A DNA stretch of 64,000 bases from Lacinutrix venerupis (GCF_003663945.1 NZ_RCCH01000003.1:186001-250000); one strand, 5' to 3'; positions 16,942 through 26,899 are shown, counted from the stretch's first letter. Translations and numbers: made by a program. The notes: a model not told the origin generated them from the letters alone.

Positions 16942-18213
16942 TTAGTCAATAATAGAAAAACCAGTATAAGGTATTAAAACATCTGGAATTATAATTCCTT
17001 TTTCTGTTTGGTAATTTTCTAAAATACCCGCTAAAACTCTTGGTAAAGCTAAAGCACTTCCGTTTAAAGTATGTGCTAATTCATTTTTGCCATCACTGTT
17101 TTTAAACCTTAGTTTTAAACGGTTAGCTTGATATGTTTCAAAATTAGAGACACTAGAAATTTCTAACCAACGGTCTTGAGCTGTAGAGAAAACTTCAAAA
17201 TCGTAAGTCATTGCAGCAGGAAATCCTGTATCACCACCGCATAATCTTAAAATTCTAAATGGTAATTTTAATTCGCGTAAAATATCTTTTACATGTTCTA
17301 TCATCCCTTCGAAAGCTTTATACGAATTGTCTGGATGCTCAACTCTAATAATTTCTACCTTGTCAAATTGGTGTAATCTATTTAAACCACGCACATGCGC
17401 ACCATAACTACCAGCTTCACGTCTAAAACAAGGTGTGTAACCAGTTATACCAATAGGTAACTCGTTTTCGTTTAATAATACATCTCTAAATACATTTGTA
17501 CCTGGTACTTCTGCGGTAGGTATTAAATACAAATCGTCTCTAGAGTCATGGTACATTTGTCCTTCTTTATCAGGTAATTGACCTGTACCATAACAAGACG
17601 CTTCGTTAACTAAGTGCGGTAATTGATATTCTGTATAACCAGCAGCGGTATTTTTATCTAAAAAATAAGCTATTAAAGCACGTTGTAATCTTGCGCCTTT
17701 ACCTTTGTAAACAGGAAATCCAGCACCAGATATTTTATTACCTAATTCAAAATCTATAATATCGTATTTTTTAGCTAATTCCCAATGTGGTTGGGCATTG
17801 TCGTGCAATTTAGGTATGTTACCTTCGTTAAAAATCTCTTCGTTATCCTCTTCAGATTTTCCAGCCGGAACAGATGCATGAGGTACGTTTGGTAGTTTAT
17901 ATAATAATGTTTTTAAGTTTTCTTCAACAGAATTTAACTGCTCTGTAACTGCTTTAGAATCTTCTTTTAAAGCAGTAGTTTTTTCTTTTAAAACATTTGC
18001 TTCAGCAGCTTTACCAGTTTTGTACAAGTTACCTATTTCTTTTGAAATGGAATTAGATTCAGCTAAAGTATTGTCTAATTTAGTTTGTAAAGCACGTCGT
18101 TCTTCATCTAAATTAATTACCTCCTCTACAAGTTCTTTGGCATCAAAATTTCTCTTGGCTAAACCTGTAATTACAGCTTCTTTGTTGTCTCTAATAAATG
18201 GTACTTGTAACAT
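16942..18213 (-). CDS. serS: Serine--tRNA ligase
   Basis: The 423-aa class II synthetase charges tRNA-Ser. An N-terminal long coiled coil (about 25-105) binds the tRNA, followed by the catalytic core with motif 2 in PCFRREAGSYG and motif 3 near NGSALALPRVLAGILENYQ. Length is normal. The last codons overlap a short palindrome (16927-16944). The start codon is only 13 bp from a repeat element on the 5' side, so that element probably lies in the leader or promoter. Confidence 0.97.
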   Translation of the reverse strand: MLQVPFIRDNKEAVITGLAKRNFDAKELVEEVINLDEERRALQTKLDNTLAESNSISKEIGNLYKTGKAAEANVLKEKTTALKEDSKAVTEQLNSVEENLKTLLYKLPNVPHASVPAGKSEEDNEEIFNEGNIPKLHDNAQPHWELAKKYDIIDFELGNKISGAGFPVYKGKGARLQRALIAYFLDKNTAAGYTEYQLPHLVNEASCYGTGQLPDKEGQMYHDSRDDLYLIPTAEVPGTNVFRDVLLNENELPIGITGYTPCFRREAGSYGAHVRGLNRLHQFDKVEIIRVEHPDNSYKAFEGMIEHVKDILRELKLPFRILRLCGGDTGFPAAMTYDFEVFSTAQDRWLEISSVSNFETYQANRLKLRFKNSDGKNELAHTLNGSALALPRVLAGILENYQTEKGIIIPDVLIPYTGFSIID

Positions 18214-18226
18214 ATTTTTTGTTTTT

Positions 18227-18301
18227 GGCGTTACCTAAAGGTCGGGCTTTCAAGGCTCGCTCTCTGCGAGGAGCTCAAACATACCTTTTAATCCCTAACG
18301 C
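18227..18301. repeat. REP-like intergenic element with terminal inverted repeats
   Basis: The 75-bp stretch is clearly GC-richer than its surroundings. It is bounded by GCGTTA (18228-18233) and its complement TAACGC (18296-18301). Inside are AAGGTCGGGCTTTC and a hairpin CTCGC-TCTCT-GCGAG. In the orientation GCGTTAGGGATT ... AAAGCCCGACC ... GGTAACGCC it has the layout of a scattered repeat I remember from many flavobacterial intergenic regions, with conserved ends and a variable inner hairpin. Relation to REP-associated tyrosine transposases is an inference. It sits just upstream of serS. Confidence 0.6.
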
Positions 18302-18370
18302 GAAATTAGAACTCAATTTTAATGTGGTAAAAGTAGTAAGATTTTATGTGCTAAAAAATAGTTTATAATG

Positions 18371-19681
18371 CTATTTTGATGGTAAAATCCAATTGTTATG
18401 TGTAAAGTAGTTCCATTTAGCATTTGCAATATCTACTTTAGGGTCAATAAGTCTCTTGTAAGGTCTTCCATTTACACTAACTTTGGCATCTACAAAAACC
18501 TGAATATCTTCACCTTTCTCTTTGTAAACGTTTTTTAAATGTCTAGAAAATTGCCATATAATATCTGGTTTAGAACTTGCTAAACGTGTTTGCTTTTTAG
18601 TAAGAAATTCACTCATATTAACAATAGAGCTTTTCTTGGTTTTAATGTTTACTACCCTGTAGTTTGTTTGTCCGGACTTAGATCTAAGCATCATTCGCCA
18701 AGATAGTCTATGGCCTTCCTCGGTCCATAAAACATTGTCTTGAATAAAATGATGGCGAATTGGTAATATAATTTGTATTATAAAATAAATGCTTCCTAAA
18801 GTAAGTAATACTGGTTTGTAATTTGGGATAATAACCTCAGCTTTGTTATAGTATTCTTTCCTTTTTAAAAATATATTTTTAATAGTTTCAGGATTAAAAA
18901 AGAATAGTGAAAAAGCTAACGATAAATATGGGAAAACACCAACTTGAAAAACAATAGAGTTAAATAAATGAAAGAAAATAGAAGCGAAAAAAGCATATTT
19001 TCTAGTAGCCTTAATTAGTAATAAAGGAATTATTAATCCATCAAATAAAATTCCTCCATATCCTACAAGATATGGCATAGCACTGTTTTGCAAAAATTCT
19101 CCAATAATAGGGTAGTTAATTTTACCTTTCATAAGTAATGTAGGCATTGTTAAATCTAACCAATCAGGGTATAATTTTGCTTTAGAGGCATAAGTATAAA
19201 GTATTAATAATTGAATAACAAAAATCCATTTACACCAAGCAGGCATAGAAATACTTTTAAGTTTTGGATGTCTTTTAACATCTAAAGAAGCATATTTGTG
19301 AGCAGGTAAAATTACCATGATGCCACTAAGCAGCACTAATAAGTAATAGTGATTATTATAAGACGTTTTTTGCATAAAATAAACGCCACACCACATAATA
19401 AAGAACATAAAAGCACTAATGCGATATCTATAGCCTAGCATAATTAATATACCAAAGCCTCCCATTACAGCATAGTAAACATACATCCAGTTTCCTGGTA
19501 ATGGTTGTAACCACTCAAAGCCTATAAATGTAAATGTAAATTCTGGCTCTATAAGCGTTCTTTTTATCCATCCTGTGAAGATTGCTCCAACAGATTCTAA
19601 AAAGCATAGTAGCCCAAAAATAATTCTGAAAACTACTAAGGCGCTATTGTCAATATGCTTAAATAAAAATTTGTTAATCAT
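18371..19681 (-). CDS. HTTM (vitamin K-dependent gamma-carboxylase-like) membrane protein
   Basis: The 436-aa integral membrane protein has at least six hydrophobic segments in the first 290 residues: FRIIFGLLCFLESVGAIF, then WMYVYYAVMGGFGIL, KWIFVIQLLILYTYASKAKL and others. This is the horizontally transferred transmembrane domain shared with gamma-carboxylase. The C-terminal ~110 residues are soluble and probably periplasmic. The bacterial function is unknown. Its start overlaps the end of ribF by 8 nt, so they form one operon. Confidence 0.85.
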   Translation of the reverse strand: MINKFLFKHIDNSALVVFRIIFGLLCFLESVGAIFTGWIKRTLIEPEFTFTFIGFEWLQPLPGNWMYVYYAVMGGFGILIMLGYRYRISAFMFFIMWCGVYFMQKTSYNNHYYLLVLLSGIMVILPAHKYASLDVKRHPKLKSISMPAWCKWIFVIQLLILYTYASKAKLYPDWLDLTMPTLLMKGKINYPIIGEFLQNSAMPYLVGYGGILFDGLIIPLLLIKATRKYAFFASIFFHLFNSIVFQVGVFPYLSLAFSLFFFNPETIKNIFLKRKEYYNKAEVIIPNYKPVLLTLGSIYFIIQIILPIRHHFIQDNVLWTEEGHRLSWRMMLRSKSGQTNYRVVNIKTKKSSIVNMSEFLTKKQTRLASSKPDIIWQFSRHLKNVYKEKGEDIQVFVDAKVSVNGRPYKRLIDPKVDIANAKWNYFTHNNWILPSK

Positions 19682-20591
19682 TCGTGTTTATATAACGTAA
19701 TGCGTTGTTTTTATCTTTAACTAATTGTTCTGTTAACGCATCAATAGATTCAAATTTTTGCTCATCGCGAAGTCTTTGTAATAATTCTATTTTAATTTCT
19801 TGGTTGTAAATATTGTTTTTAAAATTAAAAAAATGAACTTCTATGGTTTGTGTCTTACCATTAACGGTTGGATTTGTACCTATATTCATCATACCGTATA
19901 TAATTTCATTATTAATATTAGTTTTAACAATATAAACGCCTTGTTTTGGTATAAGTTTGTAATCCTCACTAACTGCAATATTAGCAGTTGGAAAATTTAT
20001 AGTTCTACCTAATCCTTTACCTTTTTCTACTGTTCCAGAAATTATAAAAGGATAACCTAAAAAATTGTTTGCTGTAGTTATATCTCCTTCTGTAAGAGCT
20101 TTTCTAATTTTTGTTGAGCTAACTGAAACATCGTCGATATCCTGAGCTGTTATTTCTTCAACTTCAAAACCATATTGGTTACCAAAGTTTTTTAAATCGT
20201 TTATGTTGGCTGTTCGGTTTCTCCCAAATTGGTGATCGTAGCCTATAATTATATATTTAGCATTTAACTGTTTTACTAATACTGTTTCTACAAATTCTTC
20301 TGCGGTTAGTCTTGAAAACTCTTGTGTAAATTTTTTTATAATTAAATTATCTAACCCAAATTGCTTTAAAATGTTTTTCTTTTCTTCTAAAGTATTTAAC
20401 AGTTTAATATTGGCATCTTTTTGTAAAACCATTCTTGGATGTGGAAAAAAGCTAAGTATAGTTGGAGTAAGATCTTTTGTCTTACCTACCTCTATAAGTC
20501 GTTGAATAATTTTTTGATGTCCAATATGTACACCATCAAACGTACCAATTGTTATTACAGTATCCTTGTTATTTATTCTATCTACTTCCAA
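19674..20591 (-). CDS. ribF: Bifunctional riboflavin kinase / FAD synthetase
   Basis: The 305-aa enzyme makes FMN from riboflavin and then FAD. The N-terminal nucleotidyltransferase shows TIGTFDGVHIGHQ and the later IIGYDHQFGRNR and VSSTKIRKAL motifs. The C-terminal kinase shows GKGLGRTINFPTANI and the FNFKNNIYNQEI region. Length is typical. A candidate promoter lies just upstream, and HTTM is translated from the same message. Confidence 0.96.
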   Translation of the reverse strand: MEVDRINNKDTVITIGTFDGVHIGHQKIIQRLIEVGKTKDLTPTILSFFPHPRMVLQKDANIKLLNTLEEKKNILKQFGLDNLIIKKFTQEFSRLTAEEFVETVLVKQLNAKYIIIGYDHQFGRNRTANINDLKNFGNQYGFEVEEITAQDIDDVSVSSTKIRKALTEGDITTANNFLGYPFIISGTVEKGKGLGRTINFPTANIAVSEDYKLIPKQGVYIVKTNINNEIIYGMMNIGTNPTVNGKTQTIEVHFFNFKNNIYNQEIKIELLQRLRDEQKFESIDALTEQLVKDKNNALRYINTND

Positions 20592-20609
20592 CGCTTAACA
20601 TTTTAAATG

Positions 20610-20617
20610 CAAAAATA
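20610..20617 (-). promoter_or_regulatory. Candidate -7 element of the ribF promoter
   Basis: Read on the minus strand it is TATTTTTG, a full match to TAnnTTTG, 18 nt upstream of the ribF ATG. It would give a very short leader. No obvious -33 TTG was found at the expected distance. Confidence 0.35.
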
Positions 20618-20619
20618 GA

Positions 20620-20652
20620 AAAAGCGGATTGAAATGACTTCAATCCGCTTTT
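20620..20652 (-). terminator. Terminator after the M43 protease gene
   Basis: A perfect 14-bp stem (AAAAGCGGATTGAA / TTCAATCCGCTTTT) with a five-base loop lies 20 bases past the stop at 20673, followed on the minus strand by a short A/T-rich stretch. Confidence 0.75.
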
Positions 20653-20672
20653 AAATATTTATTTATATAAAA

Positions 20673-22703
20673 TTAGTTTTTAATAAACTTATATGTTTTA
20701 GAAGCAGTAGCTGTATTTAACTTTAAAAAGTAAACACCGTTAGCAATTGTACTAACGTTTATTGTTTCTAAATTTGTATTTACAGTCATAACCTTTTGGC
20801 CAGTAATGCTATAAATTTCAGCGTTTTCTAAAGCGATTTCTACTCCTTTAATATTTAAAATACTATTTGTAGGATTAGGGAAAATAGAGATTGAAGATAA
20901 ACCAAACTCATCTACACTTAATGAAGCTACAACATTAATATCGTAATCTTCAACTTCTGCATCATGGTTATTTTCACAAGGACCTGAAGCGATATTGAAT
21001 TTTGTTACAACTCTTAATGTAGTATTACCAATTACAGCATCAGAAGGTACAGTGAAAGATAAAGGAGAATTAGCACTTAATCCATCTGCTACATTTGTAG
21101 CAGCTCCTAAGTCTAATAATTCGTTACTTTCAAAAGTACAGTTTTGGTTCCAATCTATCCAAGCAGTAGTTACACATGTGTAATTTCCATCCGTATTCAT
21201 ACTAGTACTTATAGAGTAAAGTCCATTTTGCTCTAAGTCTGGAGCAGCTACTGTTCCAGAATAATTTGTATAACCAGAAGGTTTTCCTGTATTCAAGTTA
21301 CTTAAAACATCTGTTGTCCCATCATTAATAATAACATCTGTAGTACTTGTTGCAAAAGATGTATTTGCAACAGAAGTACAAGCTCCAGCAGTTGTAGTTA
21401 TAGTAAAACATGTAGAGTCTGTATCATTACAAGCACGACCGTCACCAGTAGCAGATGCTGCTATATTAAGATCATGATCACCTGCAGTAGATGTAAGTGT
21501 TGGTAATGTAACAGCTTCAGATTCTCCATAAGCTAATACTCCTGTCCAAGTGTAACTTGCAGGTGTACCATTATCTATATCATAAGTTATGTTAGCTGTA
21601 GTTAATGGTGCAGTTCCCCAATTTGTAATTAATACAGTAGCAATTAAATCTGTACCACATGCAACATTTGCACTTTCGAAATCAACTTCTACATCCGTAG
21701 CTACTGCTGCAGGAGGCGTTGCTCCATTAGATGTTGTTAAGCCACTTCTTGTACTTGCTAAAACAGCTTGAACTACTGCTTTTTGACCAGCAGTAAATGT
21801 GTTCATACAAGTATCATCGGTGTAATCCATATAATTTTCAATCATATCTACAGTACCACAAGAAGTGTGTCCTGTTGGGCAACCATAGTTTGGTGCATCT
21901 ACTTCTGGAGTATCAGCAATTCCATCACCAGTTCCTCCACAACCACCTTGAAAAGTATGGTATAAACCTAAATAGTGTCCAACTTCGTGAGTCATAGTAC
22001 GACCTTTATCATAAGGAGGACTTGTGTTAAAAGTTCCATCATCGTAATCCGAACTTCCAAAATAAGTATGTCCAGCACTAACACCATCTGTATTTGCTGG
22101 TCCTCCAGGAAATTGAGCAAAACCTAATATACCTGCTAAATCTCCTACGTATTTAGAAGACCACATATTCATATATAAATCACGATCCCAAATAGTTTGA
22201 GCTTTCCAGCTATTTACAGCTGCTTGATCGGTTCCATCTTGACAAATATTAACACGATTAATACCATTAGTAGGACAACCATCTGGAGTTTGTTGTGCCA
22301 TTACAAAATTTACCTCGACATCAACACCACCAGCAGTACTTTGGCCAGGTGTGCCCATCATCATTCTAAAATCTTGATTCATTACAGTAACTTGAGAAAG
22401 CACTTGAGCATCTGTAATATTTGGTCCAGTTCCTATAGGTTCTCCATTGTGTAATACATGTACAACAAGAGGAATATCTATAACAACCATATTACCATTG
22501 TTTCTTGCGTTTTCAATACGTTCTGCAAGCGCTAAACGAAAAGATTCGCTACCCATCATATTTGGGTTTGTTTCTAATAACTTAGCATTATAAGCATCGG
22601 TATAACATTTTTCTATTGGCGCCTGTATTTTGTTTTGAGCCAACACTAAAGTGGGAATACAAAACAATGCAAAAAGCAATAGTTTTAAAGTAATTTTTTT
22701 CAT
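20673..22703 (-). CDS. T9SS-secreted M43 (pappalysin-like) zinc metalloprotease with GEVED domain
   Basis: The 676-aa protein has a signal peptide (MKKITLKLLLFALFCIPTLVLA). Its metzincin catalytic domain carries HEVGHYLGLYH, with His239, Glu240, His243 and His249, and a Met-turn at YMDYTDD near 290. A CARDB-like or Ig-like domain follows at about 335-430. A GEVED domain at about 480-590 shows WIDWNQNC and HDAEVEDYDI. The last ~80 residues are a type A T9SS sorting domain (SIFPNPTNSILNIKG ... YKFIKN). It should be exported across both membranes and either released or cell-surface bound. It is divergent from another protease gene. Confidence 0.93.
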   Translation of the reverse strand: MKKITLKLLLFALFCIPTLVLAQNKIQAPIEKCYTDAYNAKLLETNPNMMGSESFRLALAERIENARNNGNMVVIDIPLVVHVLHNGEPIGTGPNITDAQVLSQVTVMNQDFRMMMGTPGQSTAGGVDVEVNFVMAQQTPDGCPTNGINRVNICQDGTDQAAVNSWKAQTIWDRDLYMNMWSSKYVGDLAGILGFAQFPGGPANTDGVSAGHTYFGSSDYDDGTFNTSPPYDKGRTMTHEVGHYLGLYHTFQGGCGGTGDGIADTPEVDAPNYGCPTGHTSCGTVDMIENYMDYTDDTCMNTFTAGQKAVVQAVLASTRSGLTTSNGATPPAAVATDVEVDFESANVACGTDLIATVLITNWGTAPLTTANITYDIDNGTPASYTWTGVLAYGESEAVTLPTLTSTAGDHDLNIAASATGDGRACNDTDSTCFTITTTAGACTSVANTSFATSTTDVIINDGTTDVLSNLNTGKPSGYTNYSGTVAAPDLEQNGLYSISTSMNTDGNYTCVTTAWIDWNQNCTFESNELLDLGAATNVADGLSANSPLSFTVPSDAVIGNTTLRVVTKFNIASGPCENNHDAEVEDYDINVVASLSVDEFGLSSISIFPNPTNSILNIKGVEIALENAEIYSITGQKVMTVNTNLETINVSTIANGVYFLKLNTATASKTYKFIKN

Positions 22704-22742
22704 TTCAACTATGGATTATATTATTTTAATGTAAAATTTCCT

Positions 22743-22750
22743 CAAAAATA
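22743..22750 (-). promoter_or_regulatory. Candidate -7 element for the M43 protease gene
   Basis: On the minus strand the site reads TATTTTTG (TAnnTTTG), 39 nt upstream of the ATG. The 218-bp divergent region 22704-22921 therefore carries outward promoters for both proteases. Confidence 0.35.
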
Positions 22751-22863
22751 GTAAAAAATACATAATATTAAGAAAATGTTAACAGTTAATTGTCAATGTT
22801 TTTTTCGTTTTTATTTTTTAGATAGTATTATTTTAATATTCTGATATTTAATTGTTTGCGTGC

Positions 22864-22893
22864 TTGTTGTTAATTTGTTTTTAGTTAAATTTG
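22864..22893 (+). promoter_or_regulatory. Putative Bacteroidota promoter of the 1100-aa protease gene
   Basis: TTG at 22864-22866 is 19 bp from TAAATTTG at 22886-22893, matching the -33 TTG / -7 TAnnTTTG arrangement of the primary sigma factor in this phylum. The start codon is 28 nt downstream. Confidence 0.5.
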
Positions 22894-22921
22894 AGAATAG
22901 AACAACAAAAAACTTAAAACA

Positions 22922-25900
22922 ATGAAAACAAAATTACTTTACTTCTTCCTTATAGGGTTTCTGTATTCGTTTACAGTTTCATCTCAAAATGTTTGGCAAA
23001 AGAAAACTAGCCTGAATAAAACAGAAGGTATTATTAAGCAACATTTGGAAATGGATAAAGTTCATTTTTTTGAACTAGATTTTAATACTTTTAAACAAAA
23101 TATTTTAAATGCTCCATTAAGAGGTAGTAACTCATTGTTAAATAACACACAGGTTGCTTTGCCTGCTAAAAATGGAGAAATTAAAATGTTTACTATTTAC
23201 GAAGCACCTGTTTTTTCTCCAGAGCTTTCAGTCCTTTATCCAAATATAAAATCTTATATAGGTTATGCTAATAATGATAATAGTACACAGTTAAGAATGA
23301 GTGTTAGTCACCAAGGTGTACAAACAATGATAACTTATAAAAATCAAGAAGCAAATTTTATGATGCCAGAATCTCATGGCTCTAATGAGTATATTCTATA
23401 TACCAAAAGTTCTCGTGGAGATTATGTAAGTGATTTTGTGTGTTCTACTGTAGAAGATTTTGATGCAGGGAATAGAATACTTTCAAGTAGTAATTTAAAT
23501 AGAGATGCAGACGATCAACTTTTACGTACTTATAGACTTGCAGTTTCTGTAAATGGCGAATATACCCAATACCATGGAGGTAGTGTGGCAGATGCTTTAG
23601 CAGCTATTAACGCTACAATTACTAGAGTGAATGCAGTTTTTGAAGTTGACATGGCTATTAATTTTCAAATAGTTAGTGCTAATCAACTTATTTTTACAGA
23701 TCCTGCTACAGATCCTTATTCTAATAATTTAGGAAACTGGAACGCAGAGTTGCAAGCAGAATTAACTGCTAACCTTGGTGAAGCTAACTATGATATTGGA
23801 CATATGTTTGGAGCTTCTGGAGGAGGAGGAAGTGCTGGATGTATAGGTTGTGTTTGTGAAGACGGAAGTAAAGGAAGTGGAAAAACATCGCCCGCAGATG
23901 GTATTCCACAAGGAGATAATTTCGATATCGATTATGTGGCTCATGAAATAGGTCACCAAATGGGTGCAAATCATACTTTTTCTCATAACACAGAAGGAAC
24001 AGGTGTAAATTCAGAACCAGGAAGTGGAACAACTATCATGGGTTATGCTGGTATTACAGGTGCTAATAATGTGCAACAGCATAGTGATGCTTATTTCCAT
24101 TATCATAGTATAAATCAAATATTAAATAATGTAGATACTTCTCCTAATGATTGTGCTGTAACAACCTCAATAACAAATAATCCTCCAATTGCAAATGCAG
24201 GAATAGATTATGTTATACCAATGGGAACAGCTTTTATTCTTAAAGGAACTGCAACAGATGCAGATGGTGGTGACACATTATCATATAGTTGGGAACAAAT
24301 AGATAGTCAACAAACTACAAGTGCTCAATTTGGGCCAACACATACAGGACCGGTATGGAGATCTAGACCTCCAAATGATTCTCCTAACAGATATATGCCT
24401 ATTTTAAGTAGAGTTTTGGATGGAGAATTAACAGAAACAAATCCTAGTATTACAACAGATAATTCCTCGTGGGAAACAGTTTCTAATATTAGTAGAAGTT
24501 TAAATTTTGCACTTACTGTAAGGGATCGAGCAGCAGCAAATGGAGTTGGGCAAATGCCACAAAGCTCTTTTGATACTATGCAAGTAACGGTAGATGGAAC
24601 AAGTGGTCCTTTTGCTGTAACCTCTCAAGGTACAAATGTAACTTGGGATGCTGGTTCTACGCAAACCATAACTTGGGATGTAGCAGGAACAGATGTAGGC
24701 GCAGTTAATACTCCCACTGTAAATATTTTATTATCAATAGATGGAGGTTTAACATTTCCTTTTACTATGGCTAGTAATGTACCAAATGATGGTACTCATG
24801 ATGTTACTGTGCCAATTACTGGAGGTGATACTACAATGGCAAGAGTTATTGTAGAAGGGAATAATAATATTTTCTATGCAGTTAATTCTACGGATTTCTC
24901 AATTCAAGAATCTGAATTTGTTATATCGGTTTCTAATTCTAACGTTGATGTTTGTCAACCAAGTGATGCTGTTTATAACTTTACTTATAATACCTTTTTA
25001 GGATTTAGTGATCCAACAATTATATCAGTAGTAAATTTACCTACAGGAGCAATAGCAGTGGTAAATCCTACTACGGTAACAAGCGATGGTGCTACAGGTA
25101 CAGTTACAGTTTCTAATACTGGAAGTTTAGCTACAGGTTCTTATGTATTTACTATTCAAGGTCAATCTGGTACAATTATTAAAAGTACAGATGTAACACT
25201 TAATGTTTTTAATAGTGCTGTAAATAATGTAACTCTAGTGTCTCCGGTAGATGGAGCAGTGGATGTTGCTTCAGATGCTTTATTAACGTGGGATATAGAT
25301 GTAAATACAGAGGATTATTTAGTAGAAATAGCTTCAGACGCTGGATTTGCAACAATTGTAGAAACTGCTTCAGTACAATCTGCATCTTATACAGCAACAA
25401 ATTTAAACACCAATACACAATATTTTTGGAGGGTAACAGCATCTAACCAATGTGGTATATCGAGTCCTTCTTCTATATTTAATTTTACAACTGCTAATAT
25501 TTCTTGTAATAATGTTTTTACAGCTACAGATACGCCAATAACTATTGCTTCTTCAGGTTCAAATGCTAATTACCTTTCTGTAATTACGATTGCAGAAGAT
25601 CTTCCTATAACAGATGTTAATGTTAAAATTAATATAGAACACGATTGGAATAATGATTTAGATATTTTTTTAATTAGTCCAAGTGGTACAATAATAGAAT
25701 TATCTACAGATAATGGTGTTTCAGGTGATGATGATTATATAAATACTGTTTTTGATCAAGAAGCAACTACCTCTATAGTAGCAGGAACATCTCCATTTAC
25801 AGGTTCATTTATTCCAGAAGGAGATTTGTCTACATTATATGGAGAAACAACAGTTGGAGATTGGACACTTTCTGTAGATGATGATTTTGGCCCAGCAGAT

Positions 25901-26224
25901 GGAGGAACTATTTTAGAGTTTACTTTAGAGTTTTGTGTTCAAGGAAGTCTATCTGTTGATGAGGTTAATCCGTTTTTAACTAATTTTAATGTTTATCCAA
26001 ACCCTAATAATGGTTCGTTTAATGTTAAGTTAAATAGTGTTGCTAATAGAAATGTTCTAATTTCGGTATTTGACATTAGTGGAAGACAAGTTTTTTCTAA
26101 TAATTATAAAGCGAGAACAGAATTTAACGAAGTTATTAATTTGGATAATGTTCAATCTGGAATGTATATGTTGCAAGTTAGTGATGGTGTAAACTTGGAA
26201 ACGAGAAAAGTAATTATTAATTAA
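22922..26224 (+). CDS. T9SS-secreted reprolysin-like metalloprotease with P-domain
   Basis: The 1100-aa protein has a signal peptide and a prodomain to about 190. The zinc-protease domain carries HEIGHQMGANHTFSH near residue 340, with IMGYAGI as the Met-turn. A PKD/fibronectin-like region (about 420-640) follows, then more Ig/FN3-like modules including YFWRVTASNQCG. A proprotein-convertase P-like domain lies at about 870-1010 (IEHDWNNDLDIFLISPSGT ... GDWTLSVDDDFG). A T9SS sorting domain ends it, with YPNPNNGSFNVKL and the final RKVIIN. It likely degrades external protein. It ends at a strong bidirectional terminator shared with pth. Confidence 0.92.
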   Translation: MKTKLLYFFLIGFLYSFTVSSQNVWQKKTSLNKTEGIIKQHLEMDKVHFFELDFNTFKQNILNAPLRGSNSLLNNTQVALPAKNGEIKMFTIYEAPVFSPELSVLYPNIKSYIGYANNDNSTQLRMSVSHQGVQTMITYKNQEANFMMPESHGSNEYILYTKSSRGDYVSDFVCSTVEDFDAGNRILSSSNLNRDADDQLLRTYRLAVSVNGEYTQYHGGSVADALAAINATITRVNAVFEVDMAINFQIVSANQLIFTDPATDPYSNNLGNWNAELQAELTANLGEANYDIGHMFGASGGGGSAGCIGCVCEDGSKGSGKTSPADGIPQGDNFDIDYVAHEIGHQMGANHTFSHNTEGTGVNSEPGSGTTIMGYAGITGANNVQQHSDAYFHYHSINQILNNVDTSPNDCAVTTSITNNPPIANAGIDYVIPMGTAFILKGTATDADGGDTLSYSWEQIDSQQTTSAQFGPTHTGPVWRSRPPNDSPNRYMPILSRVLDGELTETNPSITTDNSSWETVSNISRSLNFALTVRDRAAANGVGQMPQSSFDTMQVTVDGTSGPFAVTSQGTNVTWDAGSTQTITWDVAGTDVGAVNTPTVNILLSIDGGLTFPFTMASNVPNDGTHDVTVPITGGDTTMARVIVEGNNNIFYAVNSTDFSIQESEFVISVSNSNVDVCQPSDAVYNFTYNTFLGFSDPTIISVVNLPTGAIAVVNPTTVTSDGATGTVTVSNTGSLATGSYVFTIQGQSGTIIKSTDVTLNVFNSAVNNVTLVSPVDGAVDVASDALLTWDIDVNTEDYLVEIASDAGFATIVETASVQSASYTATNLNTNTQYFWRVTASNQCGISSPSSIFNFTTANISCNNVFTATDTPITIASSGSNANYLSVITIAEDLPITDVNVKINIEHDWNNDLDIFLISPSGTIIELSTDNGVSGDDDYINTVFDQEATTSIVAGTSPFTGSFIPEGDLSTLYGETTVGDWTLSVDDDFGPADGGTILEFTLEFCVQGSLSVDEVNPFLTNFNVYPNPNNGSFNVKLNSVANRNVLISVFDISGRQVFSNNYKARTEFNEVINLDNVQSGMYMLQVSDGVNLETRKVIIN

Positions 26225-26231
26225 ATATTAT

Positions 26232-26269
26232 AAATAAAAAAGGAAGCTTTTTAGCTTCCTTTTTTATTT
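26232..26269. terminator. Bidirectional terminator between the protease gene and pth
   Basis: Seventeen-base arms AAATAAAAAAGGAAGCT / AGCTTCCTTTTTTATTT give a symmetrical hairpin with T-runs on both strands. It serves both convergent genes, and the pth stop codon is inside one arm. Confidence 0.85.
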
Positions 26270-26899
26270 ACCATTAAAAGTATTCATGGTATTATTTATT
26301 CCGGCTAAACCAAAAGATTTAATAAGTTCAACACTTTTTTTTAAGCGCTCGTTTAATTTAGTGTTTTCTTCTTCTGTCCATTCACCTAAAACGTAATCAA
26401 CTTGTTTGCCTTTGCTAAAGGCATCACTTATTCCAAATCTAAAACGGTTATATTTTGAAGTGTTTAGTTTGTCTTGAGTGTCTTTTAAGCCGTTGTGGCC
26501 TCCATCGCTTCCTTTGGTTTTTACACGAATACTTCCAAAAGGAAGATTTAAATCATCTGTTATAACTAGCAAGTTTTCTAATGGTATTTTTTCTTTTGTT
26601 AGCCAGTATAAAATAGCTTTTCCGCTCAAATTCATATAGGTATTAGGTTTAAGAAAAATAAAAGTTCTTCCCTTTAGTTTGTAAGTGGAAATGTCTCCAA
26701 GTTTTTGTGTTTCAAAAGTTAGAGATTCTTCTTTTGCAAAGTGGTCAAGAATTTTAAAACCAATATTATGGCGTGTGTTTTCATATTTTTCACCAATATT
26801 TCCTAAACCAACAATTAAGAATTTTTTCATAGGATTTGTTTTTTCAATTGTATTTGAATTGTTTTTAGCTTTTAATATTTTGTATAACCAATCAAACAT
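26264..26899 (-). CDS. pth: Peptidyl-tRNA hydrolase
   Basis: The enzyme releases tRNA from peptidyl-tRNA that drops off ribosomes. The catalytic His and Asn are in NTRHNIGFKILD, followed by KPNTYMNLSGKA and DDLNLPFGSIRVK...GGHNGLKD. The frame is open to an ATG at 26935, but that codon lies inside the rplY terminator hairpin, so I place the start at 26899 (MFDWLYKIL). A shorter start at 26830 (MKKFLIVGLGN) would give the classical bacterial length. The N-terminal extension of about 23 residues is common in Flavobacteriia. Confidence 0.9.
   Translation of the reverse strand: MFDWLYKILKAKNNSNTIEKTNPMKKFLIVGLGNIGEKYENTRHNIGFKILDHFAKEESLTFETQKLGDISTYKLKGRTFIFLKPNTYMNLSGKAILYWLTKEKIPLENLLVITDDLNLPFGSIRVKTKGSDGGHNGLKDTQDKLNTSKYNRFRFGISDAFSKGKQVDYVLGEWTEEENTKLNERLKKSVELIKSFGLAGINNTMNTFNGK

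Noticed and set aside
23762-24032. Two overlapping open frames antisense to the reprolysin-like protease
   Set aside because: Low-complexity shadows of the catalytic domain with no start context.
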